The translations under genes and the position numbers were made by a program. A stretch of DNA of 64,000 nucleotides. It comes from Erysipelotrichaceae bacterium (GTDB taxonomy: Bacteria > Bacillota_I > Bacilli_A > Erysipelotrichales > Erysipelotrichaceae). The notes below the pieces were generated by a model. That model ran no database searches. It was not told where the DNA came from and saw only the letters and a program-made list of their open reading frames with translations. Below are positions 24,264-32,958 of the stretch, one piece after another; position 1 is the stretch's first letter; the number at the start of each line of letters is the position of its first letter. The stretch is from assembly GCA_015058955.1 (NCBI GenBank), contig SVBJ01000001.1, positions 117,268 to 181,267 on the forward strand, given 5' to 3'.

Positions 24264-25311
24264 GTGGAGAATAGTAGGATTTGTATTCAAACTGCTGCTT
24301 GCCCTTTTTATTGTTGCGGCAGGATACGGATACTATGTATATGATACGGGACTGAAGCCGTCTACCCCATACAGCACACCGGTATCATTCGCGGTTGAGG
24401 AAAACATGACCGCTGATGATGTCGTTGCCAAGCTGTACAGGGAGAAACTGATATCCAATGAACTGGTTACCAAGATCTACATGCGTCTGCATAAGAAGAC
24501 CAACATGTATGTCGGCAACTTCTCACTGGATGCCAACATGTCAACGCAGGAAATCATCAACATTCTGACCAATGAGGAAAATGCCTTCAGGGAAACCTGT
24601 GAGGTTACACTGATCGATGGCTACTGGGCCAAGGACATGGCCAATGCCATTGCCGACCAGACCAATCTGACGGCAAATCAGATCATGAACAAGTGGAATG
24701 ATGTTGAATATGTTGACAAGCTGATTCAGGAATACCCGTTTTTGACGGAAGACATCTACAAATCCGAACACTGCTATCTGGAAGGCTTCCTTTATCCTGA
24801 TACCTATCAGTTCTACGTCAATACGACGGTTGAACAGGTAACGGAAAAGCTGCTGGACAGACAGCTGGAAGTGTACAATAAATATGCTTCAAGTTTCAGA
24901 AACAGTTCCTTAAGCATCTATGAGATCTACACGCTTTCATCAATGAACCTGTTTGAAGGCAAGACTGCGGAAGACATGGGACTGGTTTCCGGTGTGTTCT
25001 ACAACAGACTGGATCAGGGAATGTATCTGGGAAGCTCTGTTACCGTATGTTATGCCCTGTATGATGACTATCATACCTGGCAGGACTGCGAAAACAACAT
25101 CAGCATTGTTTCCGATTACAATACCTACAGAAACCTCGGCCTGCCGGTCGGACCTATCTGCAATGGCAATGAGATATCTCTGAATGCTGCACTCAATCCG
25201 ACCAAGACGGATTACATGTATTTCATCAGTGATCCGAATACCGGCAAGATGTACTTCGCCAAGACTCTGGAAGAACATCAGCAGAACATAGACAAATATC
25301 TGAACAATTAA
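24244..25311 (+). CDS. mltG: endolytic murein transglycosylase MltG-like
   Basis: 355-aa membrane-anchored YceG/MltG protein that trims nascent peptidoglycan glycan strands. Start ATG 24244 lies 8 nt after GAGGG and gives a short basic N-terminus followed by one transmembrane helix (VGFVFKLLLALFIVAAGYGYYV). The extracellular LysM-like and catalytic regions follow, with the closing YNTYRNLGLPVGPICN...YMYFISDPNTGKMYFAKTLEEH block typical of MltG. The catalytic motif, usually S-I-V/I-E-x-E, reads SSMNLFEGKT and retains one Glu, and the usual DPT before the last block reads SSVTV. Activity is therefore less certain than the family assignment. Confidence 0.9.
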   Translation: MASKKSKWRIVGFVFKLLLALFIVAAGYGYYVYDTGLKPSTPYSTPVSFAVEENMTADDVVAKLYREKLISNELVTKIYMRLHKKTNMYVGNFSLDANMSTQEIINILTNEENAFRETCEVTLIDGYWAKDMANAIADQTNLTANQIMNKWNDVEYVDKLIQEYPFLTEDIYKSEHCYLEGFLYPDTYQFYVNTTVEQVTEKLLDRQLEVYNKYASSFRNSSLSIYEIYTLSSMNLFEGKTAEDMGLVSGVFYNRLDQGMYLGSSVTVCYALYDDYHTWQDCENNISIVSDYNTYRNLGLPVGPICNGNEISLNAALNPTKTDYMYFISDPNTGKMYFAKTLEEHQQNIDKYLNN

Positions 25312-25323
25312 GGAGTGAACATC

Positions 25324-25956
25324 ATGAAAAGACCTGTAATCATCGGTGTAGCCGGAGGCAGTGCCAGCGGCAAGACTTCGGTAGCCAGACTTCTGGCCAA
25401 TTCCTTCGCAGAAGGAAAGACCGTAACGATCATCCGCATGGATGACTACTACAAGGATCAGTCACACCTGATCTTTGCGGACAGACTGAAAACCAACTAC
25501 GACCATCCGGATGCCTTTGATACCGATCTGCTGGTACAGCACATTGATGCTCTGGTAGCCGGCAAGGCAATTGAGAAGCCAACCTATGACTTCGTCAATC
25601 ACACCAGAAGCCAAATCACGGAAGTCGTGGAACCAAGTGACGTACTGGTTCTGGAAGGACTGTTCGTTCTGGAAGAACCGGAGATCTACAAGCGTCTGGA
25701 CATGAGACTGTTCATTGATACCGATGCTGACATCAGATTCATCCGCCGTCTGAAAAGAGACGTAAGGGACAGAGGGCGTACCATTGAATCTGTCTGCGAT
25801 CAGTACATGCAGACCGTCAGAGTCATGCATGAAGCCTTCGTTGAACCATCAAAGAGAAAGGCTGACATCATCATCCCTGAAGGATCGCATAACTCCGTGG
25901 CAATGGACCTGCTGATCACCAAGATCACCAGCATCATTGAACACAGGGATTTATAA
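25324..25956 (+). CDS. udk: uridine kinase
   Basis: 210-aa uridine/cytidine kinase of the pyrimidine salvage pathway. P-loop GVAGGSASGKTSVA, RMDDYYKD, NYDHPDAFD (nucleoside binding), VLVLEGLFVLEEPEI (Walker B-like) and FIRRLKRDVRDRGRT lid. ATG 25324 is 8 nt after AGGAG; a GTG at 25315 is less likely because it falls within that site. It lies between mltG and greA, a conserved order. Confidence 0.95.
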   Translation: MKRPVIIGVAGGSASGKTSVARLLANSFAEGKTVTIIRMDDYYKDQSHLIFADRLKTNYDHPDAFDTDLLVQHIDALVAGKAIEKPTYDFVNHTRSQITEVVEPSDVLVLEGLFVLEEPEIYKRLDMRLFIDTDADIRFIRRLKRDVRDRGRTIESVCDQYMQTVRVMHEAFVEPSKRKADIIIPEGSHNSVAMDLLITKITSIIEHRDL

Positions 25957-25979
25957 ACAACACAAAGGAGTGAATACAT

Positions 25980-26468
25980 ATGGATAAGAAAGAAATTCTG
26001 GTCACCGAAGAAGGCCATGCCAAGTTACTTGAAGAATACGAGCATCTGTTACATGTTGAAAGAGATCAGGTTGCTGAAGAACTGAAGGCTGCCAGAGCTC
26101 AGGGTGACCTTTCCGAAAACGCTGACTACGACGCTGCCAGAGACCATCAGGCCAGAGTAGAAGCCAGAATCCGTGAACTTGATGAAATGCTGCCGAATGT
26201 CAAGATCATCACCAAGAGTGCCAATGCCCTCAAGACTGTCGGTATCGGTACCAACGTTACCTTTGAATATCAGGATACCAAGGAAATTGAATCCTATGAC
26301 ATCATCGGTACGGCTGAAGCTGATCCTCTTAACGGCAAGCTATCCAACGAAACACCTTTAGCCATCGCTCTGATCGACCATAAGGTAAATGATGTTGTCA
26401 AGGTCAACGTTAACCCTTCATACAAGGTAAAGATCCTGGACATCAGACCGTTACAGAACGTCAAGTAG
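25980..26468 (+). CDS. greA: transcription elongation factor GreA
   Basis: 162-aa GreA: N-terminal coiled-coil (residues about 10-75) carrying the tip motif GDLSENADYDAARD with the two acidic residues that reach the polymerase active site, then the C-terminal FKBP-like domain (VGIGTNVTFEYQDTKEIESYDIIG, ADPLNGKLSNETPLAIAL). It rescues backtracked RNA polymerase. AAGGAG ribosome-binding site. Downstream an inverted repeat with a long U-tract serves as its probable terminator but overlaps comEA. Confidence 0.97.
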   Translation: MDKKEILVTEEGHAKLLEEYEHLLHVERDQVAEELKAARAQGDLSENADYDAARDHQARVEARIRELDEMLPNVKIITKSANALKTVGIGTNVTFEYQDTKEIESYDIIGTAEADPLNGKLSNETPLAIALIDHKVNDVVKVNVNPSYKVKILDIRPLQNVK

Positions 26469-26476
26469 GAAAAATT

Positions 26477-26534
26477 AAAAAAAGAAACAAATAAGTGGTA
26501 TGAGCAATATTACCAGAGGTTTGTTTCTTTTTTT
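26477..26534 (+). terminator. hairpin overlapping the comEA start (greA terminator or attenuator)
   Basis: A perfect 15-bp inverted repeat: AAAAAAAGAAACAAA (26477-26491) and TTTGTTTCTTTTTTT (26520-26534). The comEA ATG (26500) lies in the 28-nt loop, and the 3' arm with its U-run falls within codons 7-12 of comEA. It can end greA transcription and would limit comEA expression. Confidence 0.6.
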
Positions 26535-26979
26535 AGTGCTTGCGGTATTAAGCGTGCCGGTAGCGGAGGGATTTGACGTGGAAGCTGGGAAGACCAGGGA
26601 GATCAGGGTTGAAGTGAAAGGAGAGGTGCTTAATCCCGGTGTCTATACGCTTCCACCCTACAGCAATCTTGCTGATCTGCTGGAACTGATACAGTTGAGT
26701 GATCAGGCTGACGTTTCCAATCTCAATGACAATCTGATCCTGAAAAACAACGATGTCATCATCATTCCGGACCGAATTGAGGAAAACGGGAAGGTCTCCA
26801 TCAATACCGGCGACCTGCGCCAGCTCGACAGTATTCCCGGCATCGGTCCGGTAACAGCCCAAAGCATCATTGACTACCGTAATACCAACGGCCTTTTTCA
26901 AAGTGTGGAGGAACTTACCAGAGTTAAGGGGATAGGTGAGAAGACATTAGAAAAGATCAGGGAATACATCTCACTTTAG
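26500..26979 (+). CDS. comEA: ComEA-like competence DNA-binding protein
   Basis: 159-aa membrane-anchored DNA receptor for transformation. N-terminal hydrophobic anchor (LFLFLVLAVLSVPVAEG), an SLBB-like domain (EVKGEVLNPGVYTLPPYSNLADLLEL) and a C-terminal helix-hairpin-helix pair (LDSIPGIGPVTAQSIIDYR; LTRVKGIGEKTLEKI). Shorter than the B. subtilis protein (205) because the linker is reduced. The ribosome-binding site is poor and the start codon lies in the loop of a strong hairpin, so expression may be conditional. comEC follows. Confidence 0.9.
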   Translation: MSNITRGLFLFLVLAVLSVPVAEGFDVEAGKTREIRVEVKGEVLNPGVYTLPPYSNLADLLELIQLSDQADVSNLNDNLILKNNDVIIIPDRIEENGKVSINTGDLRQLDSIPGIGPVTAQSIIDYRNTNGLFQSVEELTRVKGIGEKTLEKIREYISL

Positions 26980-27002
26980 AAGACCACTGGCTTTACCGGG
27001 CA

Positions 27003-28913
27003 GTGGTCCTGTTTTCATTGGGCTGTCTTGACAGCCTTTTTCACCGTCTGCTGGCTGCCCTGTTATGGGCGGTATTTCTGAAAGGGATAGTAAACAGGGA
27101 AAAGCGAAAGCTGATCTGCATCGTGATGGTGCTGTTTCTGATCCTCAGTGCCCGCTTTCCTTCCAAAATCAGCAAGGGCAGGGTCGTGGAGATACGCAAC
27201 AGCTATCTGATCGTATCAGATGGTTACAGCAGGGTCCTGCTTTATGGAAGTGACGGAAACATCGGACTGGATGATCTGCTGGAATTTGAAGCACAGCTTG
27301 ATCGGGTCAGCGGGTATGATAACTTTGAGACTTCAACCTTTCCCCAATGGGCTAAAGGGCAGGGCATTTACTACCGGGGAAACCTGAAGGAATATCACAT
27401 TGTAAAAAAAGGCGTTTCCTTACGAAGGATAATAATGGATCACTGCCGTCTTTATGACAATAAGTGGGCTCTGATGCTGCTGTTTAATACAGGCCTGGAC
27501 AGTGACAGTGATTTCCGTTACTTCATTACCCATGCCGGTTTTCATGTCTCCTTTCTGGTGGCAATGATCCGCAGAATCTATGAAAGGTGGTTTTACCGTC
27601 ATGATGCCCGCAATCTTACCTTTGCTACGGTTGTTCTGCTGGGAGCAGTCTTTGGCTTTCCCTATTCCTGGTTTAGGGCAGCGGCAGGCCTGCTGGCGGG
27701 ACTTCTGTGGGAAAACCGCAGGGATCAGGTGGGTTTTCAGGCCTGCCTGCTGATGCTGGCCAGACCCTATTACATCCGGACGGTTTCCTTTGTGATACCG
27801 CTGGGGCTGAGTTTTCTTAATCTGTTTCAGAAAGAGGGAAACGGCACCTTTGTCCGTTATGTGTTTCTGATGCTTTGTCAGCTGCGCTTCTATGGGTATT
27901 GCGATCTGCGGCAGATGGGACTGTTTTCCCTGCTTTCCAGGGCGGTTTCGGGACTCTATGTTCTGGCAGTATTAGTGTCATTTCGGCCTTTTTCCCTTGA
28001 TTTCAATGATCTGACCGTTAACTATGCCGGATGGCTGGATAAAATACCGTCAGTGTATCTGAACGGACGCTGTGACATCATTCTGTCTGTAACAGTAATG
28101 GCATTGCTGCTGAATTATCTTAACTCGGGGAAAAGGACAGTTATTCTGTACATTGTGGGATTGCTGCTGATGAATAACTGCCAGGCGGTACTTTCACCCT
28201 GTTACCGAATTACCTGGCTGGACATCGGGCAGGGGGACTGTGCCCTGGTCAGCTTTCCCTTTTCATCTCATGGCCTGCTGATAGATACGGGAGGCAATCT
28301 GTACAAGGATGTCAGCCATGACATTACCGTACCTTATCTGCGCAGCCGCGGATTAAAGAGTGTTGATGTCGTTCTTTCACACCAGGATCTTGACCATGCC
28401 GGGGGTCTGCATTCTCTCAACAGGGAATTCAACGTCGGCAGGGTCTGGTTTGACAAGCAGGAAAAAATCAGGGTCAGAGATCTGGAGATAACCGATCCGC
28501 TTTATGACCGTGAATATGAAGATGCCAACGATAATTCGCAGATCAGCTATTTCCGTATTGAAGGCAATGGCTTTCTGTTTCTGGGAGACATCAGCAGTTC
28601 AGTGGAAGAGGATCTGGTCAGTGATTTCAGTGAACTGGATGTTGACGTGATCAAGATCGCCCATCACGGTTCGGCTACAGCGACCTCGGATAAGCTGCTG
28701 GCGGCATACAGACCACGCTTTGCGGTGATTTCAGCCGGCAGGAATAACCGCTTCAATCATCCGGATCCGGAAGTGTTAAACAGGCTTGACAGCTATCTGG
28801 TCACAGTGTTCTGCACCAAAACCGATCATGCCATTGAATTCAGGATATACCGCTGGTTTACCTTCTACCGCACTGCTTCAGGACGTTATGGGGTTTTCCT
28901 TAACTCGCATTGA
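27003..28913 (+). CDS. comEC: ComEC/Rec2 competence DNA channel
   Basis: 636-aa polytopic protein. N-terminal helices and a small beta domain (GRVVEIRNSYLIVSDGYSRVLLYG, DUF4131-like), the competence channel domain with HAGFHVSFLVAMIRR, and a C-terminal MBL domain with WLDIGQGDCALVSFP, SHQDLDHAGG and IAHHGSATATSDKLL. It conducts single-stranded DNA into the cytoplasm and the MBL part may degrade one strand. It is 100-150 aa shorter than typical ComEC. The exact start is uncertain: GTG 27003 has no good ribosome-binding site, and no ATG is present in frame back to comEA. Confidence 0.88.
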   Translation: MVLFSLGCLDSLFHRLLAALLWAVFLKGIVNREKRKLICIVMVLFLILSARFPSKISKGRVVEIRNSYLIVSDGYSRVLLYGSDGNIGLDDLLEFEAQLDRVSGYDNFETSTFPQWAKGQGIYYRGNLKEYHIVKKGVSLRRIIMDHCRLYDNKWALMLLFNTGLDSDSDFRYFITHAGFHVSFLVAMIRRIYERWFYRHDARNLTFATVVLLGAVFGFPYSWFRAAAGLLAGLLWENRRDQVGFQACLLMLARPYYIRTVSFVIPLGLSFLNLFQKEGNGTFVRYVFLMLCQLRFYGYCDLRQMGLFSLLSRAVSGLYVLAVLVSFRPFSLDFNDLTVNYAGWLDKIPSVYLNGRCDIILSVTVMALLLNYLNSGKRTVILYIVGLLLMNNCQAVLSPCYRITWLDIGQGDCALVSFPFSSHGLLIDTGGNLYKDVSHDITVPYLRSRGLKSVDVVLSHQDLDHAGGLHSLNREFNVGRVWFDKQEKIRVRDLEITDPLYDREYEDANDNSQISYFRIEGNGFLFLGDISSSVEEDLVSDFSELDVDVIKIAHHGSATATSDKLLAAYRPRFAVISAGRNNRFNHPDPEVLNRLDSYLVTVFCTKTDHAIEFRIYRWFTFYRTASGRYGVFLNSH

Positions 28914-28922
28914 AGAGAAATA

Positions 28923-28931
28923 TGTTATAAT
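28923..28931 (+). promoter_or_regulatory. extended -10 promoter of holA, near-leaderless
   Basis: TGTTATAAT (TG 28923-28924, TATAAT 28926-28931), eight bases, then the holA ATG at 28940. No ribosome-binding site between. Located just after the comEC stop. Confidence 0.6.
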
Positions 28932-28939
28932 CCATATGT

Positions 28940-29887
28940 ATGAATTACCTGCTGGTTGGAAGTGAAGTCTATAATCTGCAGAGCCGCAGAGACAGCATTC
29001 TTAAGGAAATCGGTCTGGAGAATGAGCAGCCCGATGTCTTTTTCGGTGCCATTGACGCTGATGAAGTGATCGGTGCCTGTCTGACTGCTCCGTTTTTCAC
29101 TGACAAGAAGGCTGTCATCATTGAAAATCCTGATTTCATTGTTTCCGGCAGGGCAGCGGATGAGAAAACCGTTAACAGGTTGATTGAGTATCTGGAAGAA
29201 CCGCTGGAGACGACCACGCTGATAGTATATGTTGACAAGCCGTTTGACCGCCGCAAGAAGGGGTATACGGCTCTGAGGAAATATCTTAAAACGGAAGTGT
29301 TTGATACGGTTACTCCGGATGATTTCCGGGTGATCGTCAGAAATGACATCAGAAACGCCGGACTGAAGATGACCAATGAAGCTTTTGACATACTGATGGA
29401 AAGACTGCCGCTGGATGTGCTTAACTGGAAAAGCGAGCTTGACAAGCTGGCATTGTATCCGGGAGTGATCGACCGCAAGGCCATCAGAGCTCTGGTCAGC
29501 CGTTCACTGGAAGATGATGTCTTCCAGCTGTCCAATGCCGTTGTAGCCCGTAACATGGGCAAGGCCCTGCAGTGCTTCCGTGACCTGATGGTCAATAATC
29601 CCAATGACACTACCGGAATAATCGGCCTTTTGGCCTATCAGTTCCGCTTCATGTGTCAGGTCAAGAATTTCAACGAGCAGGGATATACGATCAGAGACAT
29701 AGCTGAAAGATACAATGCCAAGGAATACCGCATCACCATGACGCTCAAGTCAGCGCAGGGACGTAGCAGCAAGGCTCTGCTGGACATTCTTTCCCGCCTT
29801 TCCCAGCTTGATCAGGACATCAAAAGGGGCAGGAAGGATTCAATCATGGGACTGGAAATGTTCATCATCGACGTAACCGGAGAATGA
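28940..29887 (+). CDS. holA: DNA polymerase III delta subunit HolA
   Basis: 315-aa clamp-loader subunit that opens the beta sliding clamp. The N-terminal fold starts MNYLLVGSEVYNLQSRRDSI, as in other delta proteins; later VDKPFDRRKKGYTALRKYL, DILMERLPLDVLNWKSELDKLALYPG and the C-terminal collar (AVVARNMGKALQCFRDLM, IGLLAYQFRFMCQVKNF) match. Start fixed by homology. A -10 box 8 nt upstream and absent ribosome-binding site suggest leaderless initiation; co-transcription from comEC is also possible. Confidence 0.92.
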   Translation: MNYLLVGSEVYNLQSRRDSILKEIGLENEQPDVFFGAIDADEVIGACLTAPFFTDKKAVIIENPDFIVSGRAADEKTVNRLIEYLEEPLETTTLIVYVDKPFDRRKKGYTALRKYLKTEVFDTVTPDDFRVIVRNDIRNAGLKMTNEAFDILMERLPLDVLNWKSELDKLALYPGVIDRKAIRALVSRSLEDDVFQLSNAVVARNMGKALQCFRDLMVNNPNDTTGIIGLLAYQFRFMCQVKNFNEQGYTIRDIAERYNAKEYRITMTLKSAQGRSSKALLDILSRLSQLDQDIKRGRKDSIMGLEMFIIDVTGE

Positions 29888-29888
29888 C

Positions 29889-31124
29889 ATGGAATCATTA
29901 AGAGAATTATACAGAATCGGGCCGGGTCCCAGTTCATCACACTCACTGGGAGTAAGAAACGCCTGTGAATACTATTACCGGAAACATCCGGATGGTAAGC
30001 ATTATACCGTCGAACTTTACGGTTCTCTTTCTCTTACCGGAAAAGGACACATGAGCGACAAGGTCATCTATGATTTCTTCGGAGAAGATAAGGTCGATGT
30101 CATTTTCATGAAGGAGATGACGGAAGTTCCCAACACCATGAGATTCTATACTGATGGCAGGGAAAACATGATGGAGATCTATTCCATCGGCGGCGGTGCC
30201 ATTGCGGTAAAGGGCATGGGACCGCTGGCTGATCCTGATGTCTATCCGGAAAACAACCTGACAGAGATCGTGGAAGTCTGTAAGAAGAATAACTGGGATC
30301 TTGCCCAGTATGTCTATAACCGTGAACCTGATATAAAGGAACATCTGGCCATGGTCAGAAAACAGATGATCACGGTAGTCAATGACGGTCTGACTAAGGA
30401 AGGCTATCTGCCAGGTGAACTGCATCTGGAAAAGGTGGCCAGAAAGATCTACAGACAGTGTCTCAGTGCACCTGATGAGATCAGAAGCCGTCTGATGATG
30501 AGTGCCTTTGCCTATGCGGCAATGGAGCAGAGTTCTTCAGGTGAAACGGTGGTTACCGCTCCGACACTTGGTTCCAGCGGAATCATTCCAGCGCTGATCA
30601 TGTATTATGAAGCTGAGGGCGTCAGTGAGGAAAAGCAGCTGGAAGGTCTGGCTGTGGCCGGGATCATCGGTAACGTGGTAAAGAAAAATGCCTCCATTTC
30701 CGGACGGGTGGGAGGATGTCAGGCTGAAATAGGTACGGCCTGTGCCATGGGCGCTGCCTTAGCAAGCCATATAGAAGGACTGAGCATTGCCCAGGTGGAA
30801 TATGCCGCCGAAGTAGGCATGGAACATAATCTGGGACTGACCTGCGACCCTGTCGGAGGCTATGTCCAGATACCGTGCATTGAAAGAAACGGGCTGGCGG
30901 TATTGAGAAGTCTGGATGCAATGGAATATGCCCGTTACATCGGTTCCTTCAAGCCGAACCGTGTAACCTTTGACATGGTCGTCTCGGTAATGAAGCACAC
31001 CGGACGTCACATTCCGGTTGAATTCAGGGAGACTTCACTTGGCGGTCTGGCCATTGAAGTCAAGATGGCCGAAGAAAAAAGACAGGCCGGCCAAAACGCC
31101 AGCACTGTCAGTGAAGAAAAATAA
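29889..31124 (+). CDS. sdaA: L-serine ammonia-lyase, single-chain iron-sulfur type
   Basis: 411-aa fused enzyme (beta part first, alpha part second) converting L-serine to pyruvate and ammonia through a 4Fe-4S cluster. N-terminal RIGPGPSSSHSLGVRNA and ELYGSLSLTGKGHMSDK match the beta domain. The alpha domain has TLGSSGIIPALIMYY, GGCQAEIGTACAMGAAL and NLGLTCDPVGGYVQIPCIERN, with the cluster cysteines. It starts 1 bp after holA and ends at a bidirectional terminator. Confidence 0.93.
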   Translation: MESLRELYRIGPGPSSSHSLGVRNACEYYYRKHPDGKHYTVELYGSLSLTGKGHMSDKVIYDFFGEDKVDVIFMKEMTEVPNTMRFYTDGRENMMEIYSIGGGAIAVKGMGPLADPDVYPENNLTEIVEVCKKNNWDLAQYVYNREPDIKEHLAMVRKQMITVVNDGLTKEGYLPGELHLEKVARKIYRQCLSAPDEIRSRLMMSAFAYAAMEQSSSGETVVTAPTLGSSGIIPALIMYYEAEGVSEEKQLEGLAVAGIIGNVVKKNASISGRVGGCQAEIGTACAMGAALASHIEGLSIAQVEYAAEVGMEHNLGLTCDPVGGYVQIPCIERNGLAVLRSLDAMEYARYIGSFKPNRVTFDMVVSVMKHTGRHIPVEFRETSLGGLAIEVKMAEEKRQAGQNASTVSEEK

Positions 31125-31150
31125 ATGGATGTCGGCAGACATCCATTTTT
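31123..31150. terminator. bidirectional terminator between sdaA and the DUF3267 gene
   Basis: AAATGGATGTC (31123-31133), loop GGCA, GACATCCATTT (31138-31148), then TT; the A-run upstream serves the minus strand. Confidence 0.85.
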
Positions 31151-31158
31151 AATGACTG

Positions 31159-31752
31159 TTACTTAATTTCTGTTTCACCCGGAAGATACATTGTCATTGA
31201 AACACCGGTATCCTTTACGCGCAGAGTTTCAGGCATCTTTGAAGTCAGGACAGCCACATAGAAATCGCCGGCGGCACCGGAGATGTTGCCGACCTGCCAG
31301 AAATAGATGACCCAGAACCAGGACGGGATCAGGATGTTGAGGATCAGAAAGACGATTCCCCAGACCACCACCGGAGCCAGGGTTATTCTGAGATAGCTGT
31401 AACGGTCAAAGTAGTCCTGCTGGCTGCCGGCAAAGGCATAAAGACCGGTGAAGCCGTATTTGACCTGCTTGCCGCCGAAATGCTTCATGGTTATTCCATG
31501 AGTGATCTCGTGCAGGATTATGTAGACAATGTAACCCACAGAGAGAACAATGCATTTGATGATGAACAGCTTCAGTTGGGCTTCTGATTCAATGTCAATT
31601 TTCAGAGGATGAATCAGATAGCCCAATGCCATCATGACAATTGTCATTATCACGGCCAGACCGTTGACTTTCAAGGATGTTTTCCTGTCTTTCTGCAGGT
31701 CTAATTCCCTTGTGGTTTCATAGTTTTCAGGTAACTGCTGTATGGCATGCAT
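31159..31752 (-). CDS. DUF3267-type membrane zincin (putative metalloprotease)
   Basis: 197-aa membrane protein with a zinc-protease motif HEITHGITMKHFGG placed at a helix end, preceded by SVGYIVYIIL. About four hydrophobic helices (VNGLAVIMTIVMMALGYLI; ITLAPVVVWGIVFLILNILI; FWVIYFWQVGNISGAAGDFYV). The start chosen, ATG at 31752, has AAGGAGG 7 nt upstream; a longer frame from 31794 lacks this and overlaps the VOC gene. Family function unknown. Forms an operon with the VOC gene. Confidence 0.8.
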   Translation of the reverse strand: MHAIQQLPENYETTRELDLQKDRKTSLKVNGLAVIMTIVMMALGYLIHPLKIDIESEAQLKLFIIKCIVLSVGYIVYIILHEITHGITMKHFGGKQVKYGFTGLYAFAGSQQDYFDRYSYLRITLAPVVVWGIVFLILNILIPSWFWVIYFWQVGNISGAAGDFYVAVLTSKMPETLRVKDTGVSMTMYLPGETEIK

Positions 31753-31765
31753 GTCTGATACCTCC

Positions 31766-32140
31766 TTAAACAAGAACTGTATGCTGGATCTCAATCAGAT
31801 AACCGTCCGGATCCAGAATGAAGAATGAGAAGACCGGGAAGAGGGAATGGACTGCCGGTTCACGGTAGATTGGGCAGACATCCTTTATCTGCCGGTAAAC
31901 TTCCATTACCTCTTCGTCGCTGTCCAGGTTTAGGGACAGACAGACGCCTTTATCGCCTGACAGGGGTTTACGTCCATCAGAGTACTGACAGAAACCCCAG
32001 TAACCGTATCCGGTATCAAAGATGTACAGATTGTCACCCTGGGTTGCCCGGACCCTGAGCTTCAGAGTGTCACGGTAGAAAAGGACAGTGGTCTTTATGT
32101 CACTGCAGGGCAGAAATGTTACGCTGCGGAAATCCTTCAT
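31766..32140 (-). CDS. VOC (glyoxalase/bleomycin-resistance fold) protein
   Basis: 124-aa protein with the paired beta-alpha-beta-beta-beta modules of the VOC superfamily: FLPCSDIKTTVLFYRDTLKLRVRATQGDNLYIFDTGYGYWGF and SLNLDSDEEVMEVYRQIKD, ending FSFFILDPDGYLIEIQ, where the final Glu is a usual metal ligand. Substrate unknown. AAAGGAACACT ribosome-binding site. Two TATAAT boxes lie upstream on the minus strand (plus positions 32168-32173 and 32177-32182). Confidence 0.85.
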   Translation of the reverse strand: MKDFRSVTFLPCSDIKTTVLFYRDTLKLRVRATQGDNLYIFDTGYGYWGFCQYSDGRKPLSGDKGVCLSLNLDSDEEVMEVYRQIKDVCPIYREPAVHSLFPVFSFFILDPDGYLIEIQHTVLV

Positions 32141-32242
32141 AAGAGTGTTCCTTTCACATTAAGATGCATTATAATCATTATAACCCAAAACTGCCCCTCT
32201 ACAAACCAGGTGCTGCAACTGACAGTTACCGGTAAAATGGTG

Positions 32243-32248
32243 TATAAT
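32243..32248 (+). promoter_or_regulatory. -10 element of the PlsC-like gene
   Basis: TATAAT at 32243-32248, 23 bp before ATG 32271 with CAGGAG between. An ATG inside the TATAATGG sequence is not a plausible start, since it is part of the promoter. Confidence 0.6.
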
Positions 32249-32270
32249 GGTTTTCTACAGGAGAAAAACA

Positions 32271-32888
32271 ATGGAAAACAGTCAGACGGTACAGAACTAC
32301 ATCAATAAAAAGGGAACTTACTATGTGTTCAGGACTTTACTGTACCCGGTTGCCCTGACTTTCCGACCGACCATTTATGGAAAGGAAAACATTCCGGAAA
32401 CGGGTGGCGTCATCATTGCCAGCAATCACCGTAACCGGGCTGATCCCGGTTTTGCCTGCATGTCTACCAGACGTGTCGTGCATTTTCTGGCCAAGAAGGA
32501 ACTTCATGACAGCAGGTTTGCCTGGTTCTTCCGCATGGCCGGTACCATTCCGGTAGACCGCGGTGTCCATGGTACCGGGGTAATGGAAACTGCTGAGGAA
32601 ATGCTCAGACGGGGCGAGGTCATCGGCATCTATCCGGAAGGGACCCGTAACAAGACTGCTGATCCGATCCAGCCGCTAAAGTACGGAGCAGTCAGGCTGG
32701 CCCAGAAGACCGGGACACCAATTGTTCCGCTGGCCATTTCCGGCATTGGAAAACCGTTTACATCTCAGGTAAAGGTCTGTTTCGGCAAGCCATATCACGT
32801 TGCGCGGGACGCTGACCTTGATCAGGAAAATGAAAAGCTGAGAAGAAAACTGACTGAACTGTATCTGAACGGAAAAGAAGAAGAATGA
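32271..32888 (+). CDS. 1-acyl-sn-glycerol-3-phosphate acyltransferase (PlsC-like)
   Basis: 205-aa membrane-associated acyltransferase that makes phosphatidic acid. The family motifs are present in order: SNHRNRADPG (NH-x4-D type catalytic motif), PVDRGVHGTG, YPEGTRNKTA and TPIVPLAISG. The start is ATG 32271, after CAGGAG and downstream of the -10. One hydrophobic segment precedes the catalytic motif. Monocistronic with its own terminator. Confidence 0.93.
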   Translation: MENSQTVQNYINKKGTYYVFRTLLYPVALTFRPTIYGKENIPETGGVIIASNHRNRADPGFACMSTRRVVHFLAKKELHDSRFAWFFRMAGTIPVDRGVHGTGVMETAEEMLRRGEVIGIYPEGTRNKTADPIQPLKYGAVRLAQKTGTPIVPLAISGIGKPFTSQVKVCFGKPYHVARDADLDQENEKLRRKLTELYLNGKEEE

Positions 32889-32907
32889 GCCATCACTGAT
32901 GGCTTTT
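32887..32907 (+). terminator. terminator of the PlsC-like gene
   Basis: AGCCATC (32887-32893), loop ACT, GATGGCT (32897-32903), then TTTC; it overlaps the stop codon region. Confidence 0.75.
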
Positions 32908-32946
32908 CATCTGGGCGGTTCTCTTTCAATATCTGACTAAACAATA

Positions 32947-32952
32947 TATAAT
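32947..32952 (+). promoter_or_regulatory. promoter of the opp-like operon, leaderless configuration
   Basis: TATAAT 32947-32952, six bases (TGTCGT), then ATG 32959. A weak -35 (TTTCAA, 32923-32928) lies at 18 bp. No ribosome-binding site. Confidence 0.6.
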
Positions 32953-32958
32953 TGTCGT

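Noticed and set aside
28969..29610. 213-codon minus-strand frame inside holA
   Set aside because: Antisense shadow of a well-recognised gene with no supporting signals.
32247..32270. ATG at 32247 as start of the PlsC-like gene
   Set aside because: This ATG is part of the TATAATGG promoter box; ATG 32271 follows a CAGGAG site and matches family length.
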